A stretch of DNA of 52,432 bases from an uncultured Lachnoclostridium sp. (GTDB lineage: Bacteria; Bacillota; Clostridia; Lachnospirales; Lachnospiraceae): NCBI GenBank assembly GCA_947178155.1, contig CAMWXG010000003.1:1-52432 (forward strand). Direction: 5' to 3'. The notes beneath the pieces are model-generated. The model ran no database searches. It was not told where the DNA came from and worked only from the letters and a program-made list of their open reading frames with translations. Below, piece by piece: positions 45,759 to 52,432 of the stretch. Position numbers and translations under genes: made by a program. Numbering within the stretch: the stretch's first letter is position 1; the number at the start of each line of letters is the position of its first letter.

Positions 45759-46289
45759 CTAATCATCTGCTTCTGGTATATCTGCATGTTGTTTGACCAT
45801 ATTACTCTTTTTATTGCGATATTTATAAACTTTATTACCATCTGCCATTACCATATTCAACTTTTTTGTTGCCCGCCTGTATATTTCTGACAAATCAACA
45901 CTTGCTACAATTTCATTATACTTTATATCATTTTTCTCCTTCTGTTCTTCTATATCAGACTGTAATGAAACAATCTCCTTTTTCATATCACGCACATTAT
46001 TTTGTATTTGGACATATGAAAGAGAAACCAAAATTACAACAGACAATGCCAAAAACATAAACATAAATGATGCACCATCAATTCCAGCTAAACTCACTGG
46101 ATTTCTTACTGGATTTTTCTGTGAACGCCTTTTTGGTGCTTTTCTTGTAGTTTCTTCACGCCTTCGCTCTGGAACAGTATTTAATTTTCTTACAGTATTT
46201 CCATCAACATAAGAATTTCTTCTGTAATCTGCTGCTTGTCTATGTTGTCTGCTCCGATTATTCATACGTCGATTTGATACGTTAGCCAT
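45759..46289 (-). CDS. FtsL-like septum protein
   Basis: The 176-residue bitopic protein has a long basic, Arg/Asn-rich cytoplasmic N-terminus (about 75 residues). One TM helix FMFMFLALSVVILVSLSYV is followed by a leucine-zipper-like coiled coil (QIQNNVRDMKKEIVSLQSDI). Size and position between rsmH and the PBPs are those of FtsL, which bridges FtsQ and the PBP. Sequence conservation in this family is low, so the call rests on topology and order. GGAAGGA precedes the ATG at 46289. Confidence 0.8.
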   Translation of the reverse strand: MANVSNRRMNNRSRQHRQAADYRRNSYVDGNTVRKLNTVPERRREETTRKAPKRRSQKNPVRNPVSLAGIDGASFMFMFLALSVVILVSLSYVQIQNNVRDMKKEIVSLQSDIEEQKEKNDIKYNEIVASVDLSEIYRRATKKLNMVMADGNKVYKYRNKKSNMVKQHADIPEADD

Positions 46290-46390
46290 TTTATTCTTCC
46301 TTTCCTGCAAATACAATCTTTTGCATTTACATATTAGTTCTCAGATTTTTCTGATAGTTTTTCTTTTGTTTCACATAAAAGGATATAAAA

Positions 46391-47326
46391 TTAATTATGC
46401 TTAAATATCCGAAGCTTTGAACTTTTTGAACGTGGATTTAATTTAACCTCGTCCTCCCCTGGAATAATAGGCTTTCTTCCTACCACTTCCCCTTTAGATA
46501 CATTGCCACATACACATACTGGAAAATTTGGCGGACATGTACATGGATTTTGTGCTTTTTTAAATGCACGTTTTACTATTCTGTCTTCAAGCGAATGAAA
46601 TGTGATTATGCAAAATCTTCCATTAGGATTAAGTAAATCGATCATTTCGTTAATACTTTGTTCTAGTATATCAAGCTCCTGATTCACTTCTATCCTTATA
46701 GCCTGAAATGTCCGCTTTGCTGGGTGTCCTCCCCGTCTTTTCATCTTCATAGGTATAGAATAATCAATAATCCTGACAAGCTGTGATGTTGTAAGTATAG
46801 GTTCTTTAGCACGTTCCTTAACTATATTTCCCGCTATCCTTCCCGCAAACTTATCCTCTCCATAATCCCTGATAATACGAAACAATTCACTTTCAGAATA
46901 TTCATTAACAACATCTCTTGCAGTAAGTTCCTGCCTGTCATCCATACGCATGTCAAGCGGCGCATCCATACGATATGAAAATCCTCTCTCTGCAGTGTCA
47001 AGCTGAAACGATGATACACCCAAATCAAGAAGTATACCATCAACTTTATCAACACCAAGACTTTTAATGACTGATGCCATATCTAAATAATTGCTCCGCA
47101 CCACATCTGCTGTACTTTCAAATCTTTTAAGCCTTTCTGCACCTGTACGTACAGCATCTGCATCTCTATCAATGCCAATGAAATGTCCGTTTTCCCCAAG
47201 CTTTTCACAGACACGCTCTGCATGTCCTGCTCCGCCCAGTGTCCCATCTACATAAATCCCATCAGGCTTAACCTGTAGCCCCTCAATGACTTCCTCCAAC
47301 AGTACGGGTTTGTGTACAAATTCCAT
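46391..47326 (-). CDS. rsmH: 16S rRNA (cytosine1402-N4)-methyltransferase
   Basis: Methylates C1402 of 16S rRNA. The 311-residue product starts [17 protein letters not shown]. Motifs are [12 protein letters not shown] (SAM site), [39 protein letters not shown] and [22 protein letters not shown] precedes the ATG. It follows mraZ by 17 bp. Confidence 0.97.
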   Translation of the reverse strand: MEFVHKPVLLEEVIEGLQVKPDGIYVDGTLGGAGHAERVCEKLGENGHFIGIDRDADAVRTGAERLKRFESTADVVRSNYLDMASVIKSLGVDKVDGILLDLGVSSFQLDTAERGFSYRMDAPLDMRMDDRQELTARDVVNEYSESELFRIIRDYGEDKFAGRIAGNIVKERAKEPILTTSQLVRIIDYSIPMKMKRRGGHPAKRTFQAIRIEVNQELDILEQSINEMIDLLNPNGRFCIITFHSLEDRIVKRAFKKAQNPCTCPPNFPVCVCGNVSKGEVVGRKPIIPGEDEVKLNPRSKSSKLRIFKHN

Positions 47327-47343
47327 ATCTCCTCCAATTCCAT

Positions 47344-47772
47344 TTATAATGAAATATCAAGCTCATCCATAGCCTCATCAAGCGATAAATCATCTTCCTG
47401 TGACTCTTCTTTAGCCAAAAGCGACTTATCCCACACTTCCACACGGTTCATCATACCCACAAACACAATATCTTTTTCAAGACCTGCCTGTTCACGCAAC
47501 ATCGCTGGTATAAGTATCCTTCCCTGCTTATCAAGTGTAACCTCCATTGCTTTGGAAAGAAACTGCCTTTGTATTTTTCTTGTCTTTTGGCTTGAAGGAA
47601 GCTTCTGAAGCTTGTCCACAAACTCCTGCCACTCTAATGAAGGGTAAAGAAAAAGACAGCCATCAAGCCCTCTTGTTACTACAAATGTTTCTCCAAGCCC
47701 CTCACGGTATTTTGCTGGAATAATTGTCCTGCCTTTTGAGTCAATAGTATGTTCATACTGGCCCATAAACAT
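47344..47772 (-). CDS. mraZ: Transcriptional regulator MraZ
   Basis: The 142-residue AbrB-like DNA-binding protein begins [15 protein letters not shown]. It has the two tandem SpoVT-AbrB halves with [13 protein letters not shown] and [14 protein letters not shown]. It represses or tunes its own dcw operon. The ATG at 47772 is supported by GGGG upstream. The 5' leader carries four AAGTGG boxes, its own operator. Confidence 0.95.
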   Translation of the reverse strand: MFMGQYEHTIDSKGRTIIPAKYREGLGETFVVTRGLDGCLFLYPSLEWQEFVDKLQKLPSSQKTRKIQRQFLSKAMEVTLDKQGRILIPAMLREQAGLEKDIVFVGMMNRVEVWDKSLLAKEESQEDDLSLDEAMDELDISL

Positions 47773-47780
47773 TACAATCA

Positions 47781-47830
47781 CCCCACTTTCTACCACTTTA
47801 TATAATTTTGCCACCACTTTTTCCCACTTA
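47781..47830 (-). promoter_or_regulatory. MraZ operator: four GTGG boxes
   Basis: On the minus strand AAGTGGG, AAAGTGG, AAAGTGG and AAAGTGG occur with starts 10, 21 and 10 nt apart (CCAC on the plus strand at 47824, 47814, 47793 and 47783). The 10-nt phasing is one helical turn and matches known MraZ boxes. They lie between the promoter and mraZ, so MraZ probably autoregulates. Confidence 0.75.
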
Positions 47831-47837
47831 TAAGATA

Positions 47838-47866
47838 ATAATATAACTTTTATGGGAATTTAGCAA
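47838..47866 (-). promoter_or_regulatory. dcw cluster promoter
   Basis: TTGCTA (47866-47861) and TATTAT (47843-47838) with a 17-bp spacer, about 65 bp before the mraZ ATG and just upstream of the GTGG boxes. Confidence 0.6.
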
Positions 47867-48024
47867 GTGCTTTTTCATTACTAAAACTGACAGTCTTTTA
47901 TTATTTCCCTTCTAAATTCCAGTTTTCTTCCTATTTCTGTTTTATTTAACCCCGACAAAGACTCTATATGGGAATTTTTTCCATATAAAATTAAATGAAT
48001 TTTCAAACATGCTCTAACAAAACA
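47867..48024. other. Spacer between lgt terminators and the dcw promoter
   Basis: AT-rich, non-coding. It contains the element fragment at 47998-48015. No gene or additional regulatory signal is recognised. Confidence 0.4.
47998..48015 (-). repeat. Terminal fragment identical to the element's right end
   Basis: AATTTTCAAACATGCTCT is identical over 18 nt to the right terminus at 50597-50614, and the preceding ATG and following AA are also shared. Confidence 0.7.
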
Positions 48025-48062
48025 TTTTTATCAAATAAGAGAATTTTTCTATTTGATAAAAA
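48025..48062 (-). terminator. Second hairpin downstream of lgt
   Basis: TTTTTATCAAATA pairs perfectly with TATTTGATAAAAA around a 12-nt loop. Lying just after the first terminator, it forms a tandem stop. Confidence 0.55.
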
Positions 48063-48065
48063 AGA

Positions 48066-48094
48066 AACCTGTGTACTATTTATGTACACAAGTT
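48066..48094 (-). terminator. Terminator overlapping the lgt stop codon
   Basis: AACCTGTGTAC (48066-48076) pairs with GTACACAAGTT (48084-48094), one G-U, 7-nt loop. On the minus strand TCTTTTTT follows. The stem contains the last codons and stop of lgt. Confidence 0.75.
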
Positions 48095-48939
48095 CCTTTT
48101 TTATAATTATATATTAGAAGTCCTGCGGATGCTATTGCAACTAATGCCGAAAGTATCTGAGATACTGCTATGCCTGTTCCAAACAATATTAGCTGGTCTG
48201 TCCTAAGTCCTTCTATCCATACTCTTCCAAGACCGTAGCCAAGTAAGTATATTAAAAATAACTGTCCATTATACTTCCTTCGCTCTGTAAAAATAAGTAT
48301 TATTATCAAAATTATAATGTTCCACATACTCTCATATAAAAATGTTGGATGAACCTGTATATATCTAACACCATCAACCGTTGCAATATGCTCTAAAAGT
48401 TCTGCATTAATATATGATGTATTTACGTCAGCTTCCTTTAACTGCATCGCTAAAAAGCTATCTGTATAGCCTCCAAATGCTTCTCTATTAAAAAAGTTTC
48501 CCCAGCGACCTATTATTTGACCTACTAGAAGACCCGCACATGCTGTATCTACGAGACGTAGAAAAGATACTTTTCTCACTTTTGAAAATACAAATGTTGT
48601 AATAACGCCTGCAATAATACCTCCATATATTGCCATACCGCCTCCGCGTGTATTTACTATCTCTGCAGGATTTTTACTGTAATAATCCCAGCTAAATATA
48701 ACATAATAAGTCCTTGCACCTACTACTGCAAATACTATATCCCACAATGCAAGGTCAAGATACATCTCTGCACTTTGATTCGTTCTTTTTGCCTGATAAG
48801 CTGCCATTAGATATCCAAATATCATTCCCAATGATATGATTATCCCATAGTACGCAATCGAAAATCCGCCTATATCAATACTTTTGCCTAAATTTTCAAT
48901 TTCAATCCCCAAATGTGGAAATCTGACATCAGCACCCAT
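48076..48939 (-). CDS. lgt: Prolipoprotein diacylglyceryl transferase
   Basis: Transfers diacylglycerol to lipobox cysteines in the membrane. The 287-residue product has about seven TM helices. Signatures are IAYYGIIISLGMI, RGGGMAIYGGIIAG, the Lgt box GRWGNFFNREAFGG, and the late HPTFLYESMWN. AGGAGG precedes the ATG. The lipoprotein hydrolase elsewhere in this window would be a substrate. The stop codon lies inside its terminator stem. Confidence 0.96.
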   Translation of the reverse strand: MGADVRFPHLGIEIENLGKSIDIGGFSIAYYGIIISLGMIFGYLMAAYQAKRTNQSAEMYLDLALWDIVFAVVGARTYYVIFSWDYYSKNPAEIVNTRGGGMAIYGGIIAGVITTFVFSKVRKVSFLRLVDTACAGLLVGQIIGRWGNFFNREAFGGYTDSFLAMQLKEADVNTSYINAELLEHIATVDGVRYIQVHPTFLYESMWNIIILIIILIFTERRKYNGQLFLIYLLGYGLGRVWIEGLRTDQLILFGTGIAVSQILSALVAIASAGLLIYNYKKGTCVHK

Positions 48940-49007
48940 ACTGCCTCCTTACTTGCCAATGTTGTAATTACACTACCAGTCATACCCCTGCATCGGCACA
49001 AACAATC

Positions 49008-50105
49008 TTATACATTAAAACGGAATAATACTACATCACCATCCTGTACAACATATTCCTTTCCCTCTGAGCGCACAAGTCCTTTTTCTTTTGCTTTAAC
49101 CATGCTGCCCAAATCCACAAGATTATCATAACTTACAACTTCTGCACGAATAAAACCTCTTTCAAAATCAGAATGAATCTTTCCTGCTGCCTGTGGCGCC
49201 TTTGTTCCCATCTGTATAGTCCAGGCCTTTGTTTCCATCTCTCCTGATGTAATAAAACTGATAAGTCCAAGCAGAGTATAACTTGCACGTATCATCTTTT
49301 CAAGTCCTGATTCTTTAAGCCCAAGGTCATCAAGAAATTCCCTGCGCTCATCATCATCAAGCTCTGCAATTTCCTGTTCAATCTGTGCACAAATTACAAA
49401 TACTTCTGAACCTTCCTTTTCTGCATAATCACGTACCGATTTTACATATTCATTATCTGATGCATCTTCTGCAAGCTCATCTTCTGAAACATTTGCAGCA
49501 TAAATTGTAGGCTTATATGTCAATAGATTAAAAGATTCAAGAATATCCCTTTCATCATCATCTACAGGCTCATAACTTTTGGCCATTTTGCCTTCCTCAA
49601 GATGAACTTTAAGTTTTTCAACCAGCTCTGTCTCTTTTACAAGAGTTTTGTCATTTTTAACACTTTTAACAAGTTTAGCATAACGTCTTTCAAGTACCTC
49701 CATATCTGAAAAAAGCAGCTCAAGATTAATAGTTTCTATATCGCGCAATGGATTTATACTTCCATCCACATGAACTATATTGCTGTCCTCAAAACAACGC
49801 ACTACATGTACAATAGCATCAACTTCACGTATATTAGACAAAAACTGATTCCCAAGCCCTTCACCCTTGGAAGCACCTTTTACAAGTCCGGCTATATCTA
49901 CAAATTCAATAACAGCCGGCACAATCTTTGCAGAGTTATGCATCTTAGCAAGCACTTCAAGACGTTCATCAGGCACTGCAACTATTCCCACATTAGGATC
50001 TATTGTACAAAAGGGGTAATTTGCAGATTCTGCTCCTGCTTTTGTAAGTGAATTAAATAATGTACTCTTGCCAACATTGGGCAAGCCGACAATTCCTAGT
50101 TTCAT
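49008..50105 (-). CDS. ychF: Redox-responsive ATPase YchF (OLA1 family)
   Basis: The 365-residue TRAFAC P-loop protein binds ATP in preference to GTP. Motifs are G1 GLPNVGKSTLFN (residues 7-18), NYPFCTIDPNVG, and DIAGLVKGASKGEGLGNQF. A coiled-coil insert (about 130-200) and a C-terminal TGS domain with GFIRAEVVSYDNL follow. It associates with ribosomes and stress responses. GGAG precedes the ATG. It is followed by lgt 68 bp on. Confidence 0.96.
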   Translation of the reverse strand: MKLGIVGLPNVGKSTLFNSLTKAGAESANYPFCTIDPNVGIVAVPDERLEVLAKMHNSAKIVPAVIEFVDIAGLVKGASKGEGLGNQFLSNIREVDAIVHVVRCFEDSNIVHVDGSINPLRDIETINLELLFSDMEVLERRYAKLVKSVKNDKTLVKETELVEKLKVHLEEGKMAKSYEPVDDDERDILESFNLLTYKPTIYAANVSEDELAEDASDNEYVKSVRDYAEKEGSEVFVICAQIEQEIAELDDDERREFLDDLGLKESGLEKMIRASYTLLGLISFITSGEMETKAWTIQMGTKAPQAAGKIHSDFERGFIRAEVVSYDNLVDLGSMVKAKEKGLVRSEGKEYVVQDGDVVLFRFNV

Positions 50106-50399
50106 TTCTCTATTCTCCTTCTAAAATTCCTTTATTTTATGGGTTTTCTGATATACTCTTATCTGCAGATGCATCATTTTCAAACTACATTAAGGGCATC
50201 CGCTACCAATTCGATTCCCTTTATCTTTTTCTCCTCGGTAATGTAAACATATAAATTTATGGTAATTCCAATATTCAAACCATACATCTACAAAATTTAC
50301 CCAATATAACCTATTTTTCTGTTTGGTTATTTCAACATACAGCGTCTTCACTTTTAGGTCTTTTCCATATTTTATAACTCCTTTCAGCAAAAAAGCCAT
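50106..50399. other. Upstream region of ychF with a doubtful small frame
   Basis: A 69-codon minus-strand frame (50399 to 50190) begins MAFLLKGVIKYGKDLKV. It is aromatic-rich, resembles no known protein to me, and has no ribosome site. Its start abuts the element at 50400, so it may be the cut remains of a gene. No promoter is clear. Confidence 0.35.
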
Positions 50400-50614
50400 A
50401 AAGCGTGTTTGAAAATTGCTTTTTATGGGATGTACTCCACAATTTATGGGAGATTTGTACCAAATGAAGGAGGCAATGCGCTGACAAAAATATCAAGCAC
50501 TAAGTATATGGGGATTAAGGAAACGTTGTACTAGCTTAAGTTGCCTGAATTTGGTACAAATATAGCACAAAGTGCGGAGTGAAAACCGTGAGAATGAATT
50601 TTCAAACATGCTCT
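50400..50614. mobile_element. 215-bp MITE-like element with terminal inverted repeats and a long internal hairpin
   Basis: The ends AAAGCGTGTTTGAAAATT (50400-50417) and the complement of AATTTTCAAACATGCTCT (50597-50614) match at 16 of 18 positions in inverted orientation. Inside, ATTTGTACCAAAT (50453-50465) pairs perfectly with ATTTGGTACAAAT (50549-50561), and AGGCAA pairs with TTGCCT (50471-50476 with 50541-50546). It encodes no protein. Fragments of its ends lie at 21149, 43744 and 47998. It may be a small non-autonomous mobile element or a structured RNA unit; no transposase is present in the window. Confidence 0.65.
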
Positions 50615-50676
50615 AATACAGTGACTTATATATTACCATATAACAACTCATAAGTCTATATTCTCTTACCAATTCA

Positions 50677-50705
50677 TTGACATAAGCAACTAAAAACTGT
50701 ATAAT
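50677..50705 (+). promoter_or_regulatory. Perfect consensus sigma-A promoter of the HipA-HD gene
   Basis: TTGACA (50677-50682) and TATAAT (50700-50705) with a 17-bp spacer, 57 bp before the start codon. It is the only fully consensus promoter noticed in the window, so strong expression is expected unless repressed. A search by eye found no clear operator. Confidence 0.8.
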
Positions 50706-50762
50706 AAATCTATCTTATAAAAACGATATCGCATAAACAAAAGGAAAAAGCGAGGTGAAACG

Positions 50763-52432
50763 ATGAGATATACGCTCATGCACAAACAAATCGCCGTAGC
50801 AGACATAGAACTTAACGAAGATACAGGTCTTATACAAAAAATTAATACAGTATATGCACATAAACATCTGCCTGTTGGTGTTACCATACATAAAAACATT
50901 ACAAGCAGAGCGGCTTTAAATGAATGGTGGGAGGATCGTTCAATTCCGTTAAGTCGTTTTGGCATTAACGAAGTTCTTAAGAGCTTAGATATTTCTAATA
51001 CAAAAGTTCTTCTCCCACGCTGTTATGGTCTAAGTCTTTCAGATCAATACTGGATCTGCCCTAAAGAAGCAAATCTCACATGGAAACAAATCAACTTTTT
51101 TGATAATACCTTTTCCAATGATATTGGTGATATATTGTTTGGTGAACAAAAAAAAGCAAAACTTTTTGATTTTAAATCACCGGACATTACCACAAACGGT
51201 GATTTAAAAAAGAGATGGAAAAGCATTAATGGAAAACTGTGTCTTATAAAGGGCGGCTCAGGTCCGTTTCAGCAACAGCCCTTTAATGAATCAATTGCTA
51301 CAGGAATTATGGAACGTCTTGCAATACCACATGTGCCGTATACAGTGATATGGAACAATAAAATTCCTTATTGTGTATGTGAAGACTTTGTAAAACCAAA
51401 TACTGAGCTTGTCAGTGCATGGCACATCATGAAGATGCAAAAAAAGGCCAATGATACCTCTATCTATCAGCATTTTATAAACTGCTGTGAAATGCTTGGT
51501 GTAAAAGATGTAATATCTTTTCTTGACCACATGATTGTGTTAGATTATATCATTGCCAATGAAGACAGACACTTAAACAATTTTGGACTTCTTCGCAATT
51601 CTGAAACACTAGAATGGCTTGGCATGGCTCCAATATATGACAGTGGCAGTTCATTGGGATATGACAAAACTACAGCACAGATTCATGCCACACATAATGA
51701 GACATGCAAGCCATTTAAAAAATACCATACTGAGCAATTAAAACTTGTATCCTCCTTTGATTGGATTGACTTTGACCGCCTTTCAGATGTAGCAGATTTA
51801 ATTAATGAAACATTATCCCAAAATAATGCAAAAGACTATATAGATGAATCCCGCATTAATGCTATATCCTATACAACACAAAAGCGAATACAAAACCTAT
51901 ATAATCTTGTCATGGCACATAAACCATATAAGAAAATGCCTGGCACAGATGATACAGAAAGTAAAACCTTATACTTTATGCATCGCCATAATAGTATAGA
52001 AAACATGAACTTTTGCAGTAAAGAATTCATTGCTCATATCCGAAAAGACAAAGATATTAATTCAAAAGAAATCAATGTAATACAAACAATATCCGAGCAT
52101 TGCAAAAATACCGCCAAATATTGCAGTACTACAGCCAAAACTCTGGGACTTGAAAATTTTGGCTATTATATTGGAATAATGCATGATGCCGGAAAATTTT
52201 CAGACGAATTTCAAGAGTATATTTTAAAAGCAACAAATGGTGAAAATGTACACAGAGGTTCAGTAAATCATACTTTTGCAGCAGCCGCATACACACTTAA
52301 AAAATTTCATGTTGAAGATATATACCAAAAATTAGCGGCAGAGTTTGCAGCCTTTACTATAGGAAGCCATCATGGACTTTTTGATATAAACAGCCTTGAA
52401 AAAAAGAATGGTTTTGAACACAGACTTAATTA
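50763..52432 (+). CDS. HipA-like kinase fused to Cas3''-type HD nuclease (partial, runs off the window)
   Basis: At least 556 residues in one uninterrupted frame, with no stop before the window end. GAGGTG lies 5 nt before the ATG. Residues 1-400 look like the HipA-family kinase of Firmicutes: LIKGGSGPFQQQPFNES (K163), the catalytic loop NEDRHLNNFG (D268, N273), and APIYDSGSSLG (D293). Residues 430-556 look like the Cas3'' HD domain: H446, then GIMHDAGKFSDEFQEYI (H474, D475), NHTFAAAAY (H503) and IGSHHGLFD (H536, H537). HipA kinases phosphorylate proteins such as GltX; Cas3 HD domains cut single-stranded DNA. A Cas3 helicase may follow beyond the edge. No cas gene or repeat array is in view. 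The fusion is seen directly; its function is inference. Confidence 0.85.
   Translation, partial: MRYTLMHKQIAVADIELNEDTGLIQKINTVYAHKHLPVGVTIHKNITSRAALNEWWEDRSIPLSRFGINEVLKSLDISNTKVLLPRCYGLSLSDQYWICPKEANLTWKQINFFDNTFSNDIGDILFGEQKKAKLFDFKSPDITTNGDLKKRWKSINGKLCLIKGGSGPFQQQPFNESIATGIMERLAIPHVPYTVIWNNKIPYCVCEDFVKPNTELVSAWHIMKMQKKANDTSIYQHFINCCEMLGVKDVISFLDHMIVLDYIIANEDRHLNNFGLLRNSETLEWLGMAPIYDSGSSLGYDKTTAQIHATHNETCKPFKKYHTEQLKLVSSFDWIDFDRLSDVADLINETLSQNNAKDYIDESRINAISYTTQKRIQNLYNLVMAHKPYKKMPGTDDTESKTLYFMHRHNSIENMNFCSKEFIAHIRKDKDINSKEINVIQTISEHCKNTAKYCSTTAKTLGLENFGYYIGIMHDAGKFSDEFQEYILKATNGENVHRGSVNHTFAAAAYTLKKFHVEDIYQKLAAEFAAFTIGSHHGLFDINSLEKKNGFEHRLN

Noticed and set aside
50190-50399. 69-codon minus-strand frame before ychF
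   Set aside because: No ribosome site and start abutting a mobile-type element; kept only as a doubtful remnant in the spacer entry.
1-52432. CRISPR arrays, tRNA or rRNA genes, integrases and transposases
   Set aside because: Scanned for by eye because of the Cas3-like domain and repeats; none was recognised within the window.

Overview
The window is low-GC, mostly chromosomal DNA from a clostridial Firmicute, most likely a member of the Lachnospiraceae. The reasons are the AT-rich composition, strong AGGAGG ribosome sites, two T-box leaders, the miaB-dgt-dnaG-rpoD macromolecular-synthesis order, an ispH-rpsA pair, and a division/cell-wall cluster with two tandem class B PBPs (FtsI/SpoVD type). 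The genus is inference; no rRNA or tRNA gene is present to fix it.

Layout. (1) Positions 1-4192 are sparse accessory DNA: a truncated AAA-ATPase-like gene, a three-gene minus-strand cassette headed by a RelA/SpoT-domain protein with two unrecognised small proteins, and about 2 kb of AT-rich non-coding DNA. (2) Positions 4193-13786 are an island-like block. A minus-strand archaeal-like methionyl-tRNA synthetase has its own T-box with a Met specifier. A plus-strand archaeal-type aspartyl-tRNA synthetase has its own T-box with an Asp specifier. Between them lies a BceAB-like ABC exporter with a NarL-type two-component system, bracketed by about 65-bp direct repeats. (3) Positions 13787-30208 are housekeeping genes read on the minus strand: miaB, dgt, dnaG, rpoD, trmK, a uridine-kinase-like gene, folD, rimO, pgsA, cinA-C, a YhiN-type flavoprotein, cmk, ispH, rpsA, then cheR after a terminator. 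(4) Positions 30209-36184 hold a plus-strand chemoreceptor converging on minus-strand genes for a ComEC-like lipoprotein hydrolase, a GGDEF/EAL protein and a CPBP membrane protease. (5) Positions 36213-47866 are the dcw cluster on the minus strand (mraZ, rsmH, ftsL-like, two PBPs, mraY, murD, ftsW, ftsQ, ftsZ). It has a clear MraZ operator and promoter, and murE, murF, murG and ftsA are missing from it. (6) lgt and ychF follow. (7) Positions 50400-52432 are accessory: a 215-bp element with terminal inverted repeats, then a gene that runs off the window end.

The most notable item is that last gene (50763 to beyond 52432). It has a perfect consensus sigma-A promoter and encodes a HipA-like kinase module joined in frame to a Cas3''-type HD nuclease module, with all recognisable metal-ligand motifs of the HD domain present. 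No CRISPR array or other cas gene lies inside the window. What follows downstream will decide whether this belongs to a CRISPR locus or to a separate defence or toxin system.

All readings were done by eye on the sequence. Family assignments rest on motifs, and no database search was run.
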